Of a stretch of DNA of 64,000 bases, positions 21,222-31,962 are shown in pieces. The notes under the pieces were generated by a model that was given only the letters and a program-made list of their open reading frames with translations, searched no databases and was not told where the DNA came from. A program made the translations under genes and the position numbers. Position 1 is the first letter of the stretch, and the number at the start of each line of letters is the position of its first letter. Source of the stretch: Rhabditoides inermis (taxonomy: Eukaryota > Nematoda > Chromadorea > Rhabditida > Rhabditidae); assembly GCA_963966185.1 (NCBI GenBank), contig CAWZYM010000360.1, positions 114,501-178,500 on the forward strand, given 5' to 3'.

Positions 21222-21347
21222 ATGAGTGCTGACCCGTTAGACGACCACTCCAACTTTCCCGCTTCGAAGCGAGCGAAAACATCTCAGGAGATGCGAAAAA
21301 GGAACGAGGGCAAATCGTTCTGCAACTCGAGGTTGGAGGGGAAATGA
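21222..21347 (+). CDS. Unrecognised 41-residue basic ORF, copy B2
   Basis: Same frame as B1 (KRAKTSQEMRKRNEGKS), ending LEGK instead of LERS. Whether it is a complete protein or a first exon is open. Confidence 0.38.
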   Translation: MSADPLDDHSNFPASKRAKTSQEMRKRNEGKSFCNSRLEGK

Positions 21348-23004
21348 AACAGGGAAAAAACATGAACTGATTAATAATACAGCTGGAAGAAAATTCATGT
21401 GGGAATGGAATCATGCGCATCTGAACACAACATATTTATCACTCAGGAAACAAGCCCGTAGTTTCGCGAAGCAACCGTACATCCGAAAAAGGAGGATCAT
21501 GTGGCAGAACATGAAGAAAACAACTGCCTGGCATCCCCTGTGCAGCATCGATACATCCCGCCCCTCTCACCACACCACCCACCGCTTATCCACGATACGC
21601 TACAGTAACCCGACACATACCTACCTATAATCTGTAGACCGCTCTCGCTACCCAAGTCCCGATCCAGTTTCGAGCAGGATTGTTCCAGTCAGGCGCCGTA
21701 TGCCACACAAAACAAGTGAGGGTAAATCATATGTACAATACATCTTCAAATAAAACAACAGACGCATTTTCACAGAGTGGGACGACGACTGGGAGATGTG
21801 CAGCAGCGACTTACGCTGTAATCAGGAGTTGCTCTGAGAAACACGTCTGGTCGAAGACAAACTCACCTCGGAGGAGCTGGACTGCCTGCTGGACGAGGGT
21901 CGATCGCTCTGCGACTCACAGCGGATGACGAGAGCGATATCGAAGGGGTGATCTACCGTCAGAGAGGTCCCGATCTGGTGGACAAGTTCGACGTGAGTGA
22001 CGGAGAAGTCGAAGAGCAGCAAGCGGGGCGGCAGCAGAAGCAGCACGCCTCGGGCTGCTGTAAAGGCGAGATTACATACCCTCACAGTAATCAACCCATG
22101 TTAAAAGGAACGTACCACTCCAAAGTACGCAAAATGATTGAAAGGCACAGTGGCGCTTAGTATTGACTTTGGAACATTGCTTGAGCCATATATACACGAA
22201 ACAATCAAAGAAAACGCGAAAAAACGGCGTTTCCGCGTTACCTACACGCTTACCATCATGTGCACGTGCAAAGATTGGTAAGGCGAATTCGAACTTCGCG
22301 CCGAAATGCTTATCCAAAAGTTGAGCTCTGTGCGCATCACGTCGACATTGTAATGTTTATCGTAATCGACTAGGATAGGTATACACGGGAGCAATAAATA
22401 ACGAAGATGTAATTGCAACAATGTACAGTACATACATGCTACCGTAATGTTTGGGTGGATAGATGCTGCTGCCGTGGGAGACAGACCGCAGTAGAGTGAC
22501 CGCACTTGCGCCCCCGATGCCTACCGCGGCACCGCCCCCAGAGTGGAGTGGCTACCACATAAATTGGTGTTGTGGTAACGCTCACGTTTCACGGACCAAG
22601 ATACGCTGGTTCGATTGCCGCTACGTGCAATCAGTTTTGCCGAGTTCTCAGTAGTGAGTTTCGATCAACGTTGGCCCCTGTGCCTTTAAGAAAAACATGC
22701 GAAAAGTTTTCAGCTGAAAAGATCAGCTGTTCTCCCTACAACTTTTTACAATTTTGCGACCTACGTATTATACATACTATTTCACAGGGTTTGTCCGGTG
22801 CAATTGTGAATATGAACATTTCGTAAACCCGGTTTTCTTTTTCAGACTCAGTTGGCTTTCATTGACGGAAGTAGTTGAGCATGAGCATACTATATTTGGA
22901 ATGCTCAATTTCATAGCTGGCAGCCATCTTCTTGTATGTCTATCAATATTCGAAAGGCGACAAAATACTTTCCGCATTTGCAGAGATACTTATACGAACA
23001 ACCC
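21348..23004. other. Decayed coding-like stretch and tail of module B2
   Basis: Keeps the longer form of the WEWNH ORF (from 21397: MWEWNHAHLNTTYLSL, then ARSFAKQPYIRKRR). The EWDDDWEMCSS and SEELDCLLDEG pieces follow. The hydrophobic frame near 22855-22980 is shifted by a two-base loss. Confidence 0.4.
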
Positions 23005-23049
23005 AAAGAGAGAGAGAGAGAAAGAGCAGGAAGAGAGAGAAAGAGAGAA

Positions 23050-23115
<66 letters not shown>
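23005..23115. repeat. GA-rich microsatellite
   Basis: Counterpart of 8616-8734, with a different pattern of AAAG interruptions. Confidence 0.95.
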
Positions 23116-23510
23116 CCGCTGTTAGCTGTGTGCAAGTGCCCGAGCCGCGCGCGATTTCCAGTCTACGTGTTTTGATGTTACAACTTCAACCCGCTCACCG
23201 AGTCAACAGCTAATTATTTCACAATGTTTTTGTAAAAGGGTAAAAACGACTCGATAGCATCAGTTAATTAATTCATAAAATGTTTTTGTGAAAGAAAAAA
23301 AAACTACTCTCATCAAAGACATTTGTATTCACTTTCACCTATCAATCTTTTTTACAGCAAAATCAGTAACATAAAACTTTGTCATGTTAATGAGTGGCTG
23401 ATTGCGTCTTTGCTGACCATCACATGGCAAATTACGCAGTTCTCACAGTATCCCTATCTCCACTCTGCAATTCTAACCACTTTTTATGAATTTATGCAAT
23501 CGAGGTATAT

Positions 23511-23891
23511 ATTCTCTTTCGAAAAGTACGTAAGTAAAGAGAAGAGGTTTGTCTGGATCTGATTCAACAAAAGCGCATGCATAAAATCTCTTTGCAGCTG
23601 ACTAAAATATCAAAACAAACCTGCTCTTTCGAATCACTCTAAAATGTGTTTTTTTAAACATAAAAAAATATATAATGTAAGGTGACTGTGAAATAGGCCA
23701 AATTTTTATTATAATTCACTATAAATAAATTAATATAATGCATAATGTTCATGTTCTTTTTTCATAAACTCGAAAGAGCAGGTTTGTTTTGATATTTTAG
23801 TCAGCTGCAAAGAGATTTTATGCATGCGCTTTTGTTGAATCAGATCCAGACAAACCTCTTCTCTTTACTTACGTACTTTTCGAAAGAGAAT
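23511..23891. mobile_element. Foldback element with 122-bp inverted arms
   Basis: The left arm 23511-23632 (ATTCTCTTTCGAAAAGTACG to ACCTGCTCTTTCGA) is repeated inverted at 23770-23891. The centre is A/T-rich. B1 and B4 lack it at the same place, so it inserted at or next to the end of B2. It is related to the arms at 11999 and 18885 through a shared core (CAACAAAAG.GCAT). Non-autonomous. Confidence 0.85.
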
Positions 23892-24580
23892 GGATGTCCT
23901 TTTCTCAAATTTTGAAGAAATTTTTTTCACATTCGTGAATTACGAAAATTAATATACATATTCTAAACTCACTAGTCAGAATGTCATGATTGAAAAATAC
24001 AAATAACTTATACAATACCACATAGTAATATTCACTGGTTTGAAATTATAAAATAGTTTCTGTGATTCCCGCTTTTTAGAAACTGATAGATGTGTTGCTG
24101 AACAATGTTGTGTTTTATACAATTGTATCTAAATTAGAATCCTTCGAAACAGCTTAGTCGAATCGCTCATGCGCCTGCCGGTCGCTCATTGACGCGCGCT
24201 ACACACGTTACGAATTTCTCTCTTCTTCCCTTCATCTCCTAAGCAGTTCCATTACCTGGCAAGTTATTACTTAGCTAGTCGAAACGAAATTCTACTACGA
24301 GTAAATTAGCCATTCTTCACTAGTTATCATCATGTCATATCGCGAGTGCATGTACCCATGTACCGTTAAAAGTTTGTTTATCAGCAGTTTCAAGTTATAC
24401 AACCGTCGACCTAGCCAATAAGGGGACTGACCTAAGGCTCTCGAGTACAAATCGCTAGCTGCTTACAAGGGTCCATCAATTAATGCAAAGAATTTGGATC
24501 AGATGACGTCACAGACTTCTGACTCGCTCACGAAAGTTGTGAGGGTGGTCGTCACTCCACCGTGACTAGCGGTACATCAT
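23892..24580. other. Unassigned intergenic DNA
   Basis: A/T-rich first half, mixed second half. It may include the body of the SINE-like unit whose tRNA-like head is at 24581-24654 on the minus strand. No gene is recognised. Confidence 0.45.
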
Positions 24581-24654
24581 TGGCCGCCGAAAGGATTGAA
24601 CTCGGGACCTTCAGCATGATAGCTGCGCGCACATCCACTGCGCTAGCCACCCCA
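24581..24654 (-). other. tRNA-like sequence (probable SINE head)
   Basis: On the minus strand it starts GGGGTGGCTAGCGCAGTGGA (A-box-like) and has CCGAGTTCAATCC (B-box-like), with an anticodon-stem-like CAGC...GCTG between. The acceptor stem does not pair, so a working tRNA is unlikely; a pol III-promoted repeat fits better. Confidence 0.5.
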
Positions 24655-24684
24655 TATTCTCAAAGAAGTTTCATCATGGTGTGG

Positions 24685-24755
24685 AATAGCTCAAGTGGTA
24701 GGGTGAGGGCGTACTGGTACTAACCAGGCGCGTTCGATCTTCGCGTATGCACATA
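24685..24755 (+). other. tRNA-like sequence, second, opposite orientation
   Basis: AATAGCTCAAGTGGTAGGGT (A-box-like) and GCGTTCGATCTTC (B-box-like) have tRNA spacing and a GGTACTAACC stem-loop between them. The acceptor stem is imperfect. Probably the head of another SINE-like repeat. Confidence 0.45.
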
Positions 24756-25330
24756 CGTATCATATAAAACACACTTCATTAGATTTTGAGCCACTGAAAC
24801 CTCGGTCATGAATTGTAATTGCAGAGCCGAGTGCGTTAAACTGATCTTCCTTATTATATTATGTTAATGGTAGTATTACTGTTAGAATTGGCAAGTTGTG
24901 GCACAGAGATCAAAGCAGCCTCACCCGCACTGCTCTGCTCCTCCGCTATTCGCACGTTCTTTAACTGCCGAGCGCGCTCTCACTCGCCCTCTCCTCACTA
25001 ATCGATCCATTTGATTTCAGGCCGGCTGCCCATTCTGGCTCTAGTCTCTAATCGCATGAGAAAGAGAGAGCGCGCAGAGAGCGTGCGCAAGTGAGAGAAT
25101 CAGACGGTCATGGGAGAGAAGAGAGTGGCTGATCGAAAAGCGGGGCATGCTCGGCTGGCTGGAAGAAGAGAGAGCGCGCAGAGAGCGTACGCTCGTGAGA
25201 GAGTCAAGAGGACGGGATGTGAGAGTGGCTGAGCGAAAGGCGGGGCATGAGCGTTCGGCCAATCAGATTGCACAAACAGTGGGCCGAGCGACCAATGAGC
25301 GCAGAGTGCAGTGGGCGGGGCTTACGTGAT

Positions 25331-25336
<6 letters not shown>
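24756..25336. other. Intergenic with a two-copy GC-rich repeat
   Basis: A unit of roughly 120 bases (GAGAGAGCGCGCAGAGAGCGT ... GCGGGGCATG) occurs at about 25046-25150 and again at about 25166-25250. No gene is seen. Confidence 0.5.
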
Positions 25337-25375
<39 letters not shown>

Positions 25376-25376
25376 A
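25337..25376. repeat. (GTC)n trinucleotide repeat
   Basis: About 13 GTC/TCG units. The poly-Asp frame on the minus strand is a repeat artefact. Confidence 0.95.
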
Positions 25377-26626
25377 AACACGTTTAGTGGCAGATTGAGC
25401 AAAAAGTTGTTTTGGATATTTTGGATGCCGCAACCGATATTTATTTCTTGTATCATACTCATAAGTCTTGTCAAATGATATTCTAACAAAAAAACACATA
25501 CTATGGAGTAAATCGTATTGGGATAGAGGAAATTGAGTATGCCTTGGGGGTGACGCGCTGCGCGCGTCAAAGATCAAGACAAACGGGCGGCGCTGCGCGC
25601 CGCCCTCAATTCATTAGTATATATTTATCAGTTTATCATACTTTCAGGTCGCTTATGACTTTTCTATATTCAATTCGAACGAGGATCATCATTTTGTGGG
25701 ATTCGCTATCGATAAACATGTTTTAGAATGATGTTTTTCAACATGGTGGAAGGTTTGGTTGATTTTCATTTGAAACGGACACAATCGAATACTTTCAGTG
25801 ACATCCTATTTTTTAACCGATAAAGAACCGATTCTCACAGAAATTCAAATCCATGCGATTCGAGAACTCGCTGTTCTAGATAATTTCCATATAATTTACA
25901 TTCCGAGCACATTACTTTGAGTTTTGTGAACTACGACTGCCATCGAATTCTGAAAAAAAACGAACAAGAATGAATCAATTGTTTCTTGTTTGATACATAT
26001 AATACTTTGAAAAGAGGTGGCCATATTGATGTGCTTATATGTATCGAATAGGGTTCACACTTGCATTGTTTCTTTTTTGCTCACAAAATAACTTTCCCGA
26101 ATCCCCCCTCCCCCCCTCCCGCTACCTGCCCTGCGAGAACGGTGAACACACCCTTTTGTTAACAAATTGTACAATTTTGTAGTTTGTTCCCATAATACAT
26201 ATGTTCTCTGTAGAAGGCACATTACAATGAAAAAACAAGTGAATTAAAATGAAAAAAATCAAAACATAAAATGTTGTGTTGTTTGTTTACACAAATGTTT
26301 ACACGGGGGATTATCCGCGGAACGCCCAAAAAAGAAAAGTTCTCAGGGGCAACGCAACGCGGCCGCGACGCACGCGATTAGCGAACATGTAAATGAGGCG
26401 TTTCGGCCAATGGTCGCAAGACTGACGTGTAATATTTGTCTACAGGCCGCAGCGCGCGCGACAAAAGCGCGACGCCCCGAGAAAAATTGTCACAAAAAAT
26501 AGGGAACTCAAAAATCCGTGGGTTATGCTGAGTTTGTTGTCTTTGTGATGCAAACTATTTTGTTAACAAATTTATCAATAATTCAAACACAACGAACGAA
26601 TCAATGGATCTCATGATCAGTCAGCG
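25377..26626. other. Non-coding start of block C1
   Basis: Bases from 25615 match 57701-59600, except that C2 carries an extra element at 58126-59011. A GC-rich palindromic stretch (GACGCGCTGCGCGCGTC) is at 25552. No exons are recognised; this is the 3' side of the minus-strand C6 gene. Confidence 0.55.
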
Positions 26627-27053
26627 TTAGAAGCCAATTCCAGAACATGCATAGCTGACGACTTTCTCATCTTTGTAAATCCAATCACCGTTTTTGCACG
26701 AAAATGTTCCCTGCATCTGAAACAGACAAGTCGTCAACCTGTTCAAAAATGATTGTCGCATGTATCGTTACATCTTTATAGACGATAGCATTTCCTTCAA
26801 ACTCTCCTCCATGTTTATCGTATTCCTCTATGTCGGTGACAATCTGCAAATTGAACACTTTAGTATAAAATTGTCTTCAATTATCCACAATTTGTGCGCA
26901 AACACGTTGTATACGTTGTGGCAAACATTTCCGGGAAATTTCTTCATCAATAAAAAAATCGAAAATGTTCCTTACAATCATGCTGAAACCCCATATTTCT
27001 TGATACGCGGGAACAGGACAGGTTACTGTCAGAGTATGACACGTTCCGGAAAT
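26627..27053 (-). CDS. C6/DUF281-type secreted cysteine domain, 3' exons, copy C1
   Basis: Three exons on the minus strand, all phase 0: 26976-27053, 26772-26843 and 26627-26716. They read ISGTCHTLTVTCPVPA..., IVTDIEEYDKHGGEFE... and QGTFSCKNGDWIYKDEK...ACSGIGF, then stop. The CxxLTVTC start, the GG mid-region, the C.NG.WIY strand and the final AC match the C6 (DUF281) domain common in Caenorhabditis, whose function is unknown. Four of the six expected cysteines are in these exons. Upstream exons would lie beyond an intron holding a 177-bp AAT array and were not found. Confidence 0.65.
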
Positions 27054-27069
27054 CTGTAAGAAACAGTTC

Positions 27070-27249
<180 letters not shown>

Positions 27250-27365
27250 CACGCCTCGCATCCGGAACTGGTCACTTCGCGATGTTCACGCCCATCTACC
27301 ATGAACAGTCAGGACTTGCGCCGCACTGTTCCAGCCAAGGAGCCCCAATACTCCACTGTAGTATT

Positions 27366-27634
<269 letters not shown>

Positions 27635-27660
27635 CTAACTAACTTCCATTTTGAGTACAG

Positions 27661-27993
27661 GTTCGATGTGAATTTATGGAGCCACGGATAGTTCATAAAT
27701 GGATTCGGGATCGCAAGTACGACACTCGCCTGCAATCGATTAGTGAGAGTTACTAGACACTACATTCTGCTGACTTGTGTCAAGTTCTTTTTCATTAGTA
27801 TTTTTCATTATTTTAAATTTTTCTCTTCATTACAGTCGGATTCACGCCTACGGCGCTCCCCCTCCTGGTTATGTGGGGATGATTTCGCAATCACATGCTC
27901 ACGCTGAGAAAGTGCAACTTTTCGAGCTCTACAAAAATGCGTTCACAGAATGTTGATATCTCGTCTAGGAAGCTCACTGTGAAAATTCAATAA
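27661..27993 (+). pseudogene. 7TM-like membrane protein relic, copy C1
   Basis: Exons 27661-27742 and 27836-27993, joined GTGAGA...ATTACAG. The first encodes VHKWIRDRKYDTRLQSI. The second encodes GFTPTALPLLVMWG and then a TGA where the C2 copy has TGT (Cys). Frame is also lost near 27670 relative to C2. The C2 version suggests a nematode chemoreceptor-like transmembrane segment. Confidence 0.35.
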
Positions 27994-28002
27994 AAGTCCG
28001 TT

Positions 28003-28306
28003 CAATATCTTTAAAAGAACTCGCTTAAAAGTAGAGTTTACGACGTATGTAATGCAACAAAAGCGCATTGCATTGGTCTATCAGTCGAAATAGTACACAA
28101 ACATGCTCGAATCGTTGAACCAGATATAGTCTATAGTCGATATCTCAACGTTAATACGGAGATGTAACATAACTGCTCCCCTACTGCAGAAAGAGCAGGT
28201 TTGTTGACTATGTATTTCGACTAATAGAATAATGCATGAGCTTTTGTTGCATTACGTCGAATAAACAAAACACAAACTCTACCCAGTCCTTTATAAAGAT
28301 AATTGA
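28003..28306. mobile_element. Foldback element, imperfect inverted arms
   Basis: The left arm (about 28003-28113) and right arm (about 28190-28306) are inverted copies sharing GTAATGCAACAAAAGC and AGTCGAAATA. The paralogous C2 site lacks it: there the sequence passes from the 7TM-like relic towards the GAGAGT array by another route. Confidence 0.65.
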
Positions 28307-28318
28307 TGTTTCAGATAC

Positions 28319-28609
<291 letters not shown>

Positions 28610-29114
28610 TTATCACTCACCACAGTCCGTTCCGCCCTCTCTTTCGCAGATGAACTCATTGATAGCAGCTAATCGCATGAGTAGAACCGCCAGCTGCATT
28701 GTTGACAAATCTCTTCAATGGCTTTGATATTGTTGACTTGACTGATAATATGAACTCGTGATTGACACAGTTATACGTGATACTTGTGGGAACATCATTT
28801 TTTGTTGGACGCAATAATTGGAATTCGTATCGCAACGAAATCAAATGTCATTTAAACACAAAACAATCGTCGACGGACAAAGGGGGATTTTCGTAATTGA
28901 GTAATAAAAGTGATTTGCTTGTTCGAAAACTCGTGAGACTCGCGAGGAACAAGAAATTGAAACGAAATGAAATAATGGAACGAAAATGAATGAGTGAAAT
29001 GAGAGAAGGTGAAATGATGTTAGTAGTTGAGAATCGAATCGAATCATGTTAACTGTTCATCTCTTTGTCTTTCCTCCTTCTGCCTTCTCATTCCCCGACC
29101 GTCATTTCTCCGCA
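28610..29114. other. Upstream region of the secreted-peptide gene
   Basis: Closely matches 61366-61856. No exon is recognised; presumably promoter-side DNA for the gene at 29115. Confidence 0.45.
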
Positions 29115-29334
29115 ATGGCTCGTCTCGTGTGGCGGTCAGTCCATTTCCCCCTCCCCTCCTCTTTTTCCCGGTCTATCCGTCGTTCTGTTCCCGTCTGTGA
29201 TCGATCACTCACTTCTCCATATGATACCTTCTGCCTCTTCCAGGCTGTTGCTGCTTCTCCTCATGTGTCCATCTCTTCTCGAAGCCGTTCCCAAAGCCAC
29301 ATTCATCAAGCGTCTGTCGAAAAAGAGTGAGTAG
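29115..29334 (+). CDS. Tiny secreted-peptide precursor or first exons of a secreted protein, copy C1
   Basis: Exons 29115-29134 and 29244-29334, joined GTCAGT...CTTCCAG. The result is 36 residues: MARLVWRLLLLLLMCPSLL as a strong signal peptide, then EAVPKATFIKRLSKKSE and TAG. KR and KK are possible processing sites. A GTGAGT donor overlaps the final codons, so the ORF may instead continue into exons I could not find. The C2 copy is conserved (V to A in the signal, otherwise the same protein). The signal peptide appears only after splicing. Confidence 0.5.
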
Positions 29335-29665
29335 CATGAAGTTGTGTATGCGTCAGCGCGTGGTGATTTCGCGCTAATTTGAACATATGATTACTACACG
29401 GTTTTGGTGTACACCACTGTTTCATCAAACCAATCGATATCCATCGATTACCGATCGATATCATTCGATAGTTTGTGTTTTCAATGTCTATATTGAGTGA
29501 TCTTTGTTTTGCGGTGAATAAGAGTGTGTCTAGCACTCTAGCGGCCACGTGTTCAAATCCTGTTTGCAACATTGCCTGAAACATACATTTTTTCTTCGGC
29601 GCGTGATGATTTCGTGCAAATTTGAAAACATCATTACCACACGAATCTGAAATACGCCATTGTTA
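29335..29665. other. Repeat-rich spacer with a tRNA-like unit
   Basis: Contains ATCGAT-rich palindromic stretches and, at about 29520-29580, TCTAGCACTCTAGCGG...GTGTTCAAATCC with B-box character. The same unit recurs at 30708-30770. It is followed by GCGCGTGATGATTTCG, also dispersed. Confidence 0.45.
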
Positions 29666-30419
29666 TAGTGGCTCCCCCGTTTTTTTGGCGGTAGGCAAGT
29701 TGTGAATCGTCATTCTTTATTATGCACAAGCGCATACTTGATGCGTTGAACAGTTGACATTTTCTTCATTGTGCACTCTCAAAACCGGTCGACCGGTGTC
29801 TGTTGATGCTAATTACATTAGAGTCATTGTGACGATAAGTTTATGGAAATGACATGCAAATGAGCGTGTTCGATACAGTATCCGTGAACCTAAGAATGGA
29901 AATAACTCTTTCCAAACTTCATAAAATCAAAAATTTGATATGAGGTTCTTGGATGGGTTCCCTACAAATCTCGAGGAGCGGATTTTGCAAATTGTTTCTC
30001 AGAGGAGAGATAATTAATAAAATTAGAGAGGGCGCGCAGCGCCCTCTCTCTTGGGTTAAAAGGCCGATAAATCGATCGTTATCAAGTACCAGTTGTCTAC
30101 TGACACCTGTGACTTAGTTGGCACATTACTAAGATCATAGTATGATGTTGAACAGTAGTTTTCCCTATGAGAAGACACAATTCGCTAAATAACTTCACAG
30201 TCGATTCATGAAAACCGCTCAAACTTCGTCAGTAGGTGGTTCTTGACCCCCACTACAACTCTCGGAGAGCACATTTGATGTTTTGTTTCTCCTATTACAG
30301 AAATTTTCAACTATATATAGCAATCCTGGAAATGAGGCGCATTTGCATAATTTTCTCATCGGTCTGCGTCATTTCTTCGGCCAAAGATAATTCGCCTACC
30401 GAAGACGGGGGACCCACTA
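29666..30419. mobile_element. 754-bp MITE, TAGTG...CCCCCG family, TA target duplication
   Basis: Termini TAGTGGCTCCCCCG and, inverted, TAGTGGGTCCCCCG; TA on both sides (29664-29665, 30420-30421). The dispersed repeat near 30838 shows the unfilled site (CTGTTACTT). It has no transposase. Related to 58126-59011. TA target use suggests a Tc1/mariner-driven element. Confidence 0.75.
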
Positions 30420-30421
30420 TA

Positions 30422-31479
30422 CTTTAGATCAATCGATGTTCATCGATGACTAGTCTTTTTTCGGTGTCTATATAAATACATAGTATTCCAGAGACCGTTG
30501 CATATGCAAATTCAACTGCAAATTCAAAGTCAGTAACCAGTACATCTAATCCAATGAGCTCGCACGAATGAAATAGGGTATTTCAAAAAGTTTTGAGAAA
30601 GAACTCTTGCGTGAATTTCAGTATAATAAAAACCATAGTGATGTGACTACATAGCGGGATAGTGGCGGCGGCTTCGCCGCAGCACTGCGCTTCGAGGCTC
30701 GCGCGAGTGTGTCTAGCACTCTAGCGGCCACGTGTTCAAATCCTGTTTGCAACATTGCCTGAAACATTTTCCTCGGCACGTGATGAATTCGCGCAAATTT
30801 TAAAATCTCGTTACAACACGATTCTGAAATACGCCACTGTTACTTCAAGTCAATCGAAATTTATCGATGACCAGTCGATAGTTCTTTTCGGTGTCTATAT
30901 AAATACATGATCCAGTATTCCAGACACCGTTCCATATAATACTATCATAGGTCATTTCGTAGTCAAGAAAGACAAGGACCAAGATTTCATTTGAAAGAAT
31001 AGCTTTTCCAATTGAGTTCTTCGATGGTTTGCACATGCTCTCGGAACCGTCGCTTCGAAAAAAACCGGTTCCGGTTAAGGGTTTGACCGGTTTTCGGTTA
31101 TCGAAAACGACACTGAAAGTAAAAATACTTTATGTAAAACTATGTATTTCCTTGTTCATTTTTATCGAAACCCCATTGTAGAATATCAAGATTGTAGAAT
31201 ATTAAGATTCTGGATACACCTTCTGGGTATAAGCATTTTGATTCGAATTTTGTTTTTTTAGAATGATCTTCAAATCAAATCAAATCAAAGGTTTATCCAG
31301 AATCGCGTTTCATGAACATAAAGTACAAAGTACACATGCATGAGAGGTCTTAGTATAAGCGCTGGGAGAATAGATCATTCCATTGGTCGTGTTGTGTGGT
31401 TCGGTGTCGCCATTCCGTTCGTGCATCTTTCTTCGCTAGATCGATAGCATACGCGATAATAATAATAATAAATGCTCTT
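30422..31479. other. Repeat-rich intergenic DNA
   Basis: Holds a second copy of the tRNA-like repeat (30708-30850), GC-rich short palindromes (30660-30705) and an ACCGGTT-rich stretch (31060-31110). No gene is supported. Confidence 0.5.
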
Positions 31480-31962
31480 TTTTCATATTCACCGTTCATC
31501 AGGGACTCCATTTTTCTTAATATTCGTGTCAACAACTTTCATAGTGTTGGTAATAAACGACGATATGTAGAAAGTTTTTCTTCGCATTTTTTCCCAAGTC
31601 ACTGAGATCTTCGCTCTTAGAGACGAGCAAGAGCGAAGATCTCAGTGACTTGGAAATTTTTTTTGCACCGGTCGCGCGCAAGCAGTGCAATTTGGAGTAT
31701 ACGAAAGCAATCCTTGATCGATGTCCTATCAATTCGAATCTCGTTAATTGTTTGCCACAGCTGATAGAACATTATTGCGCACAAATTGTGCTTCTGGAGA
31801 ATTGGAGAGAACTCTAGACTCATAGTATCCGCAAAGAGAGATGTGGGACATCTACATGTCACTCATTCATATTGTTGAATTTTTTGTTACTCAAACATTT
31901 TGCTTGTTTTGTCGCTGAAACACCTTCTGGACAAACAATTTAATTTCAATTTGTTTAAAGAA

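Larger units (their letters stand above)
19077..23500 (+). repeat. Segmental duplication block B, copy 2
   Basis: Nearly identical to 4690-9115 in content and order. It ends shortly before the foldback element at 23511. No kelch block lies upstream. Confidence 0.93.

Noticed and set aside
26717..26771. A 22-nt intron between QIIFEQ and MQGTF in the C6 gene
   Set aside because: Too short for splicing. A donor after YKD gives a 55-nt intron and keeps phase 0, so that model was used.
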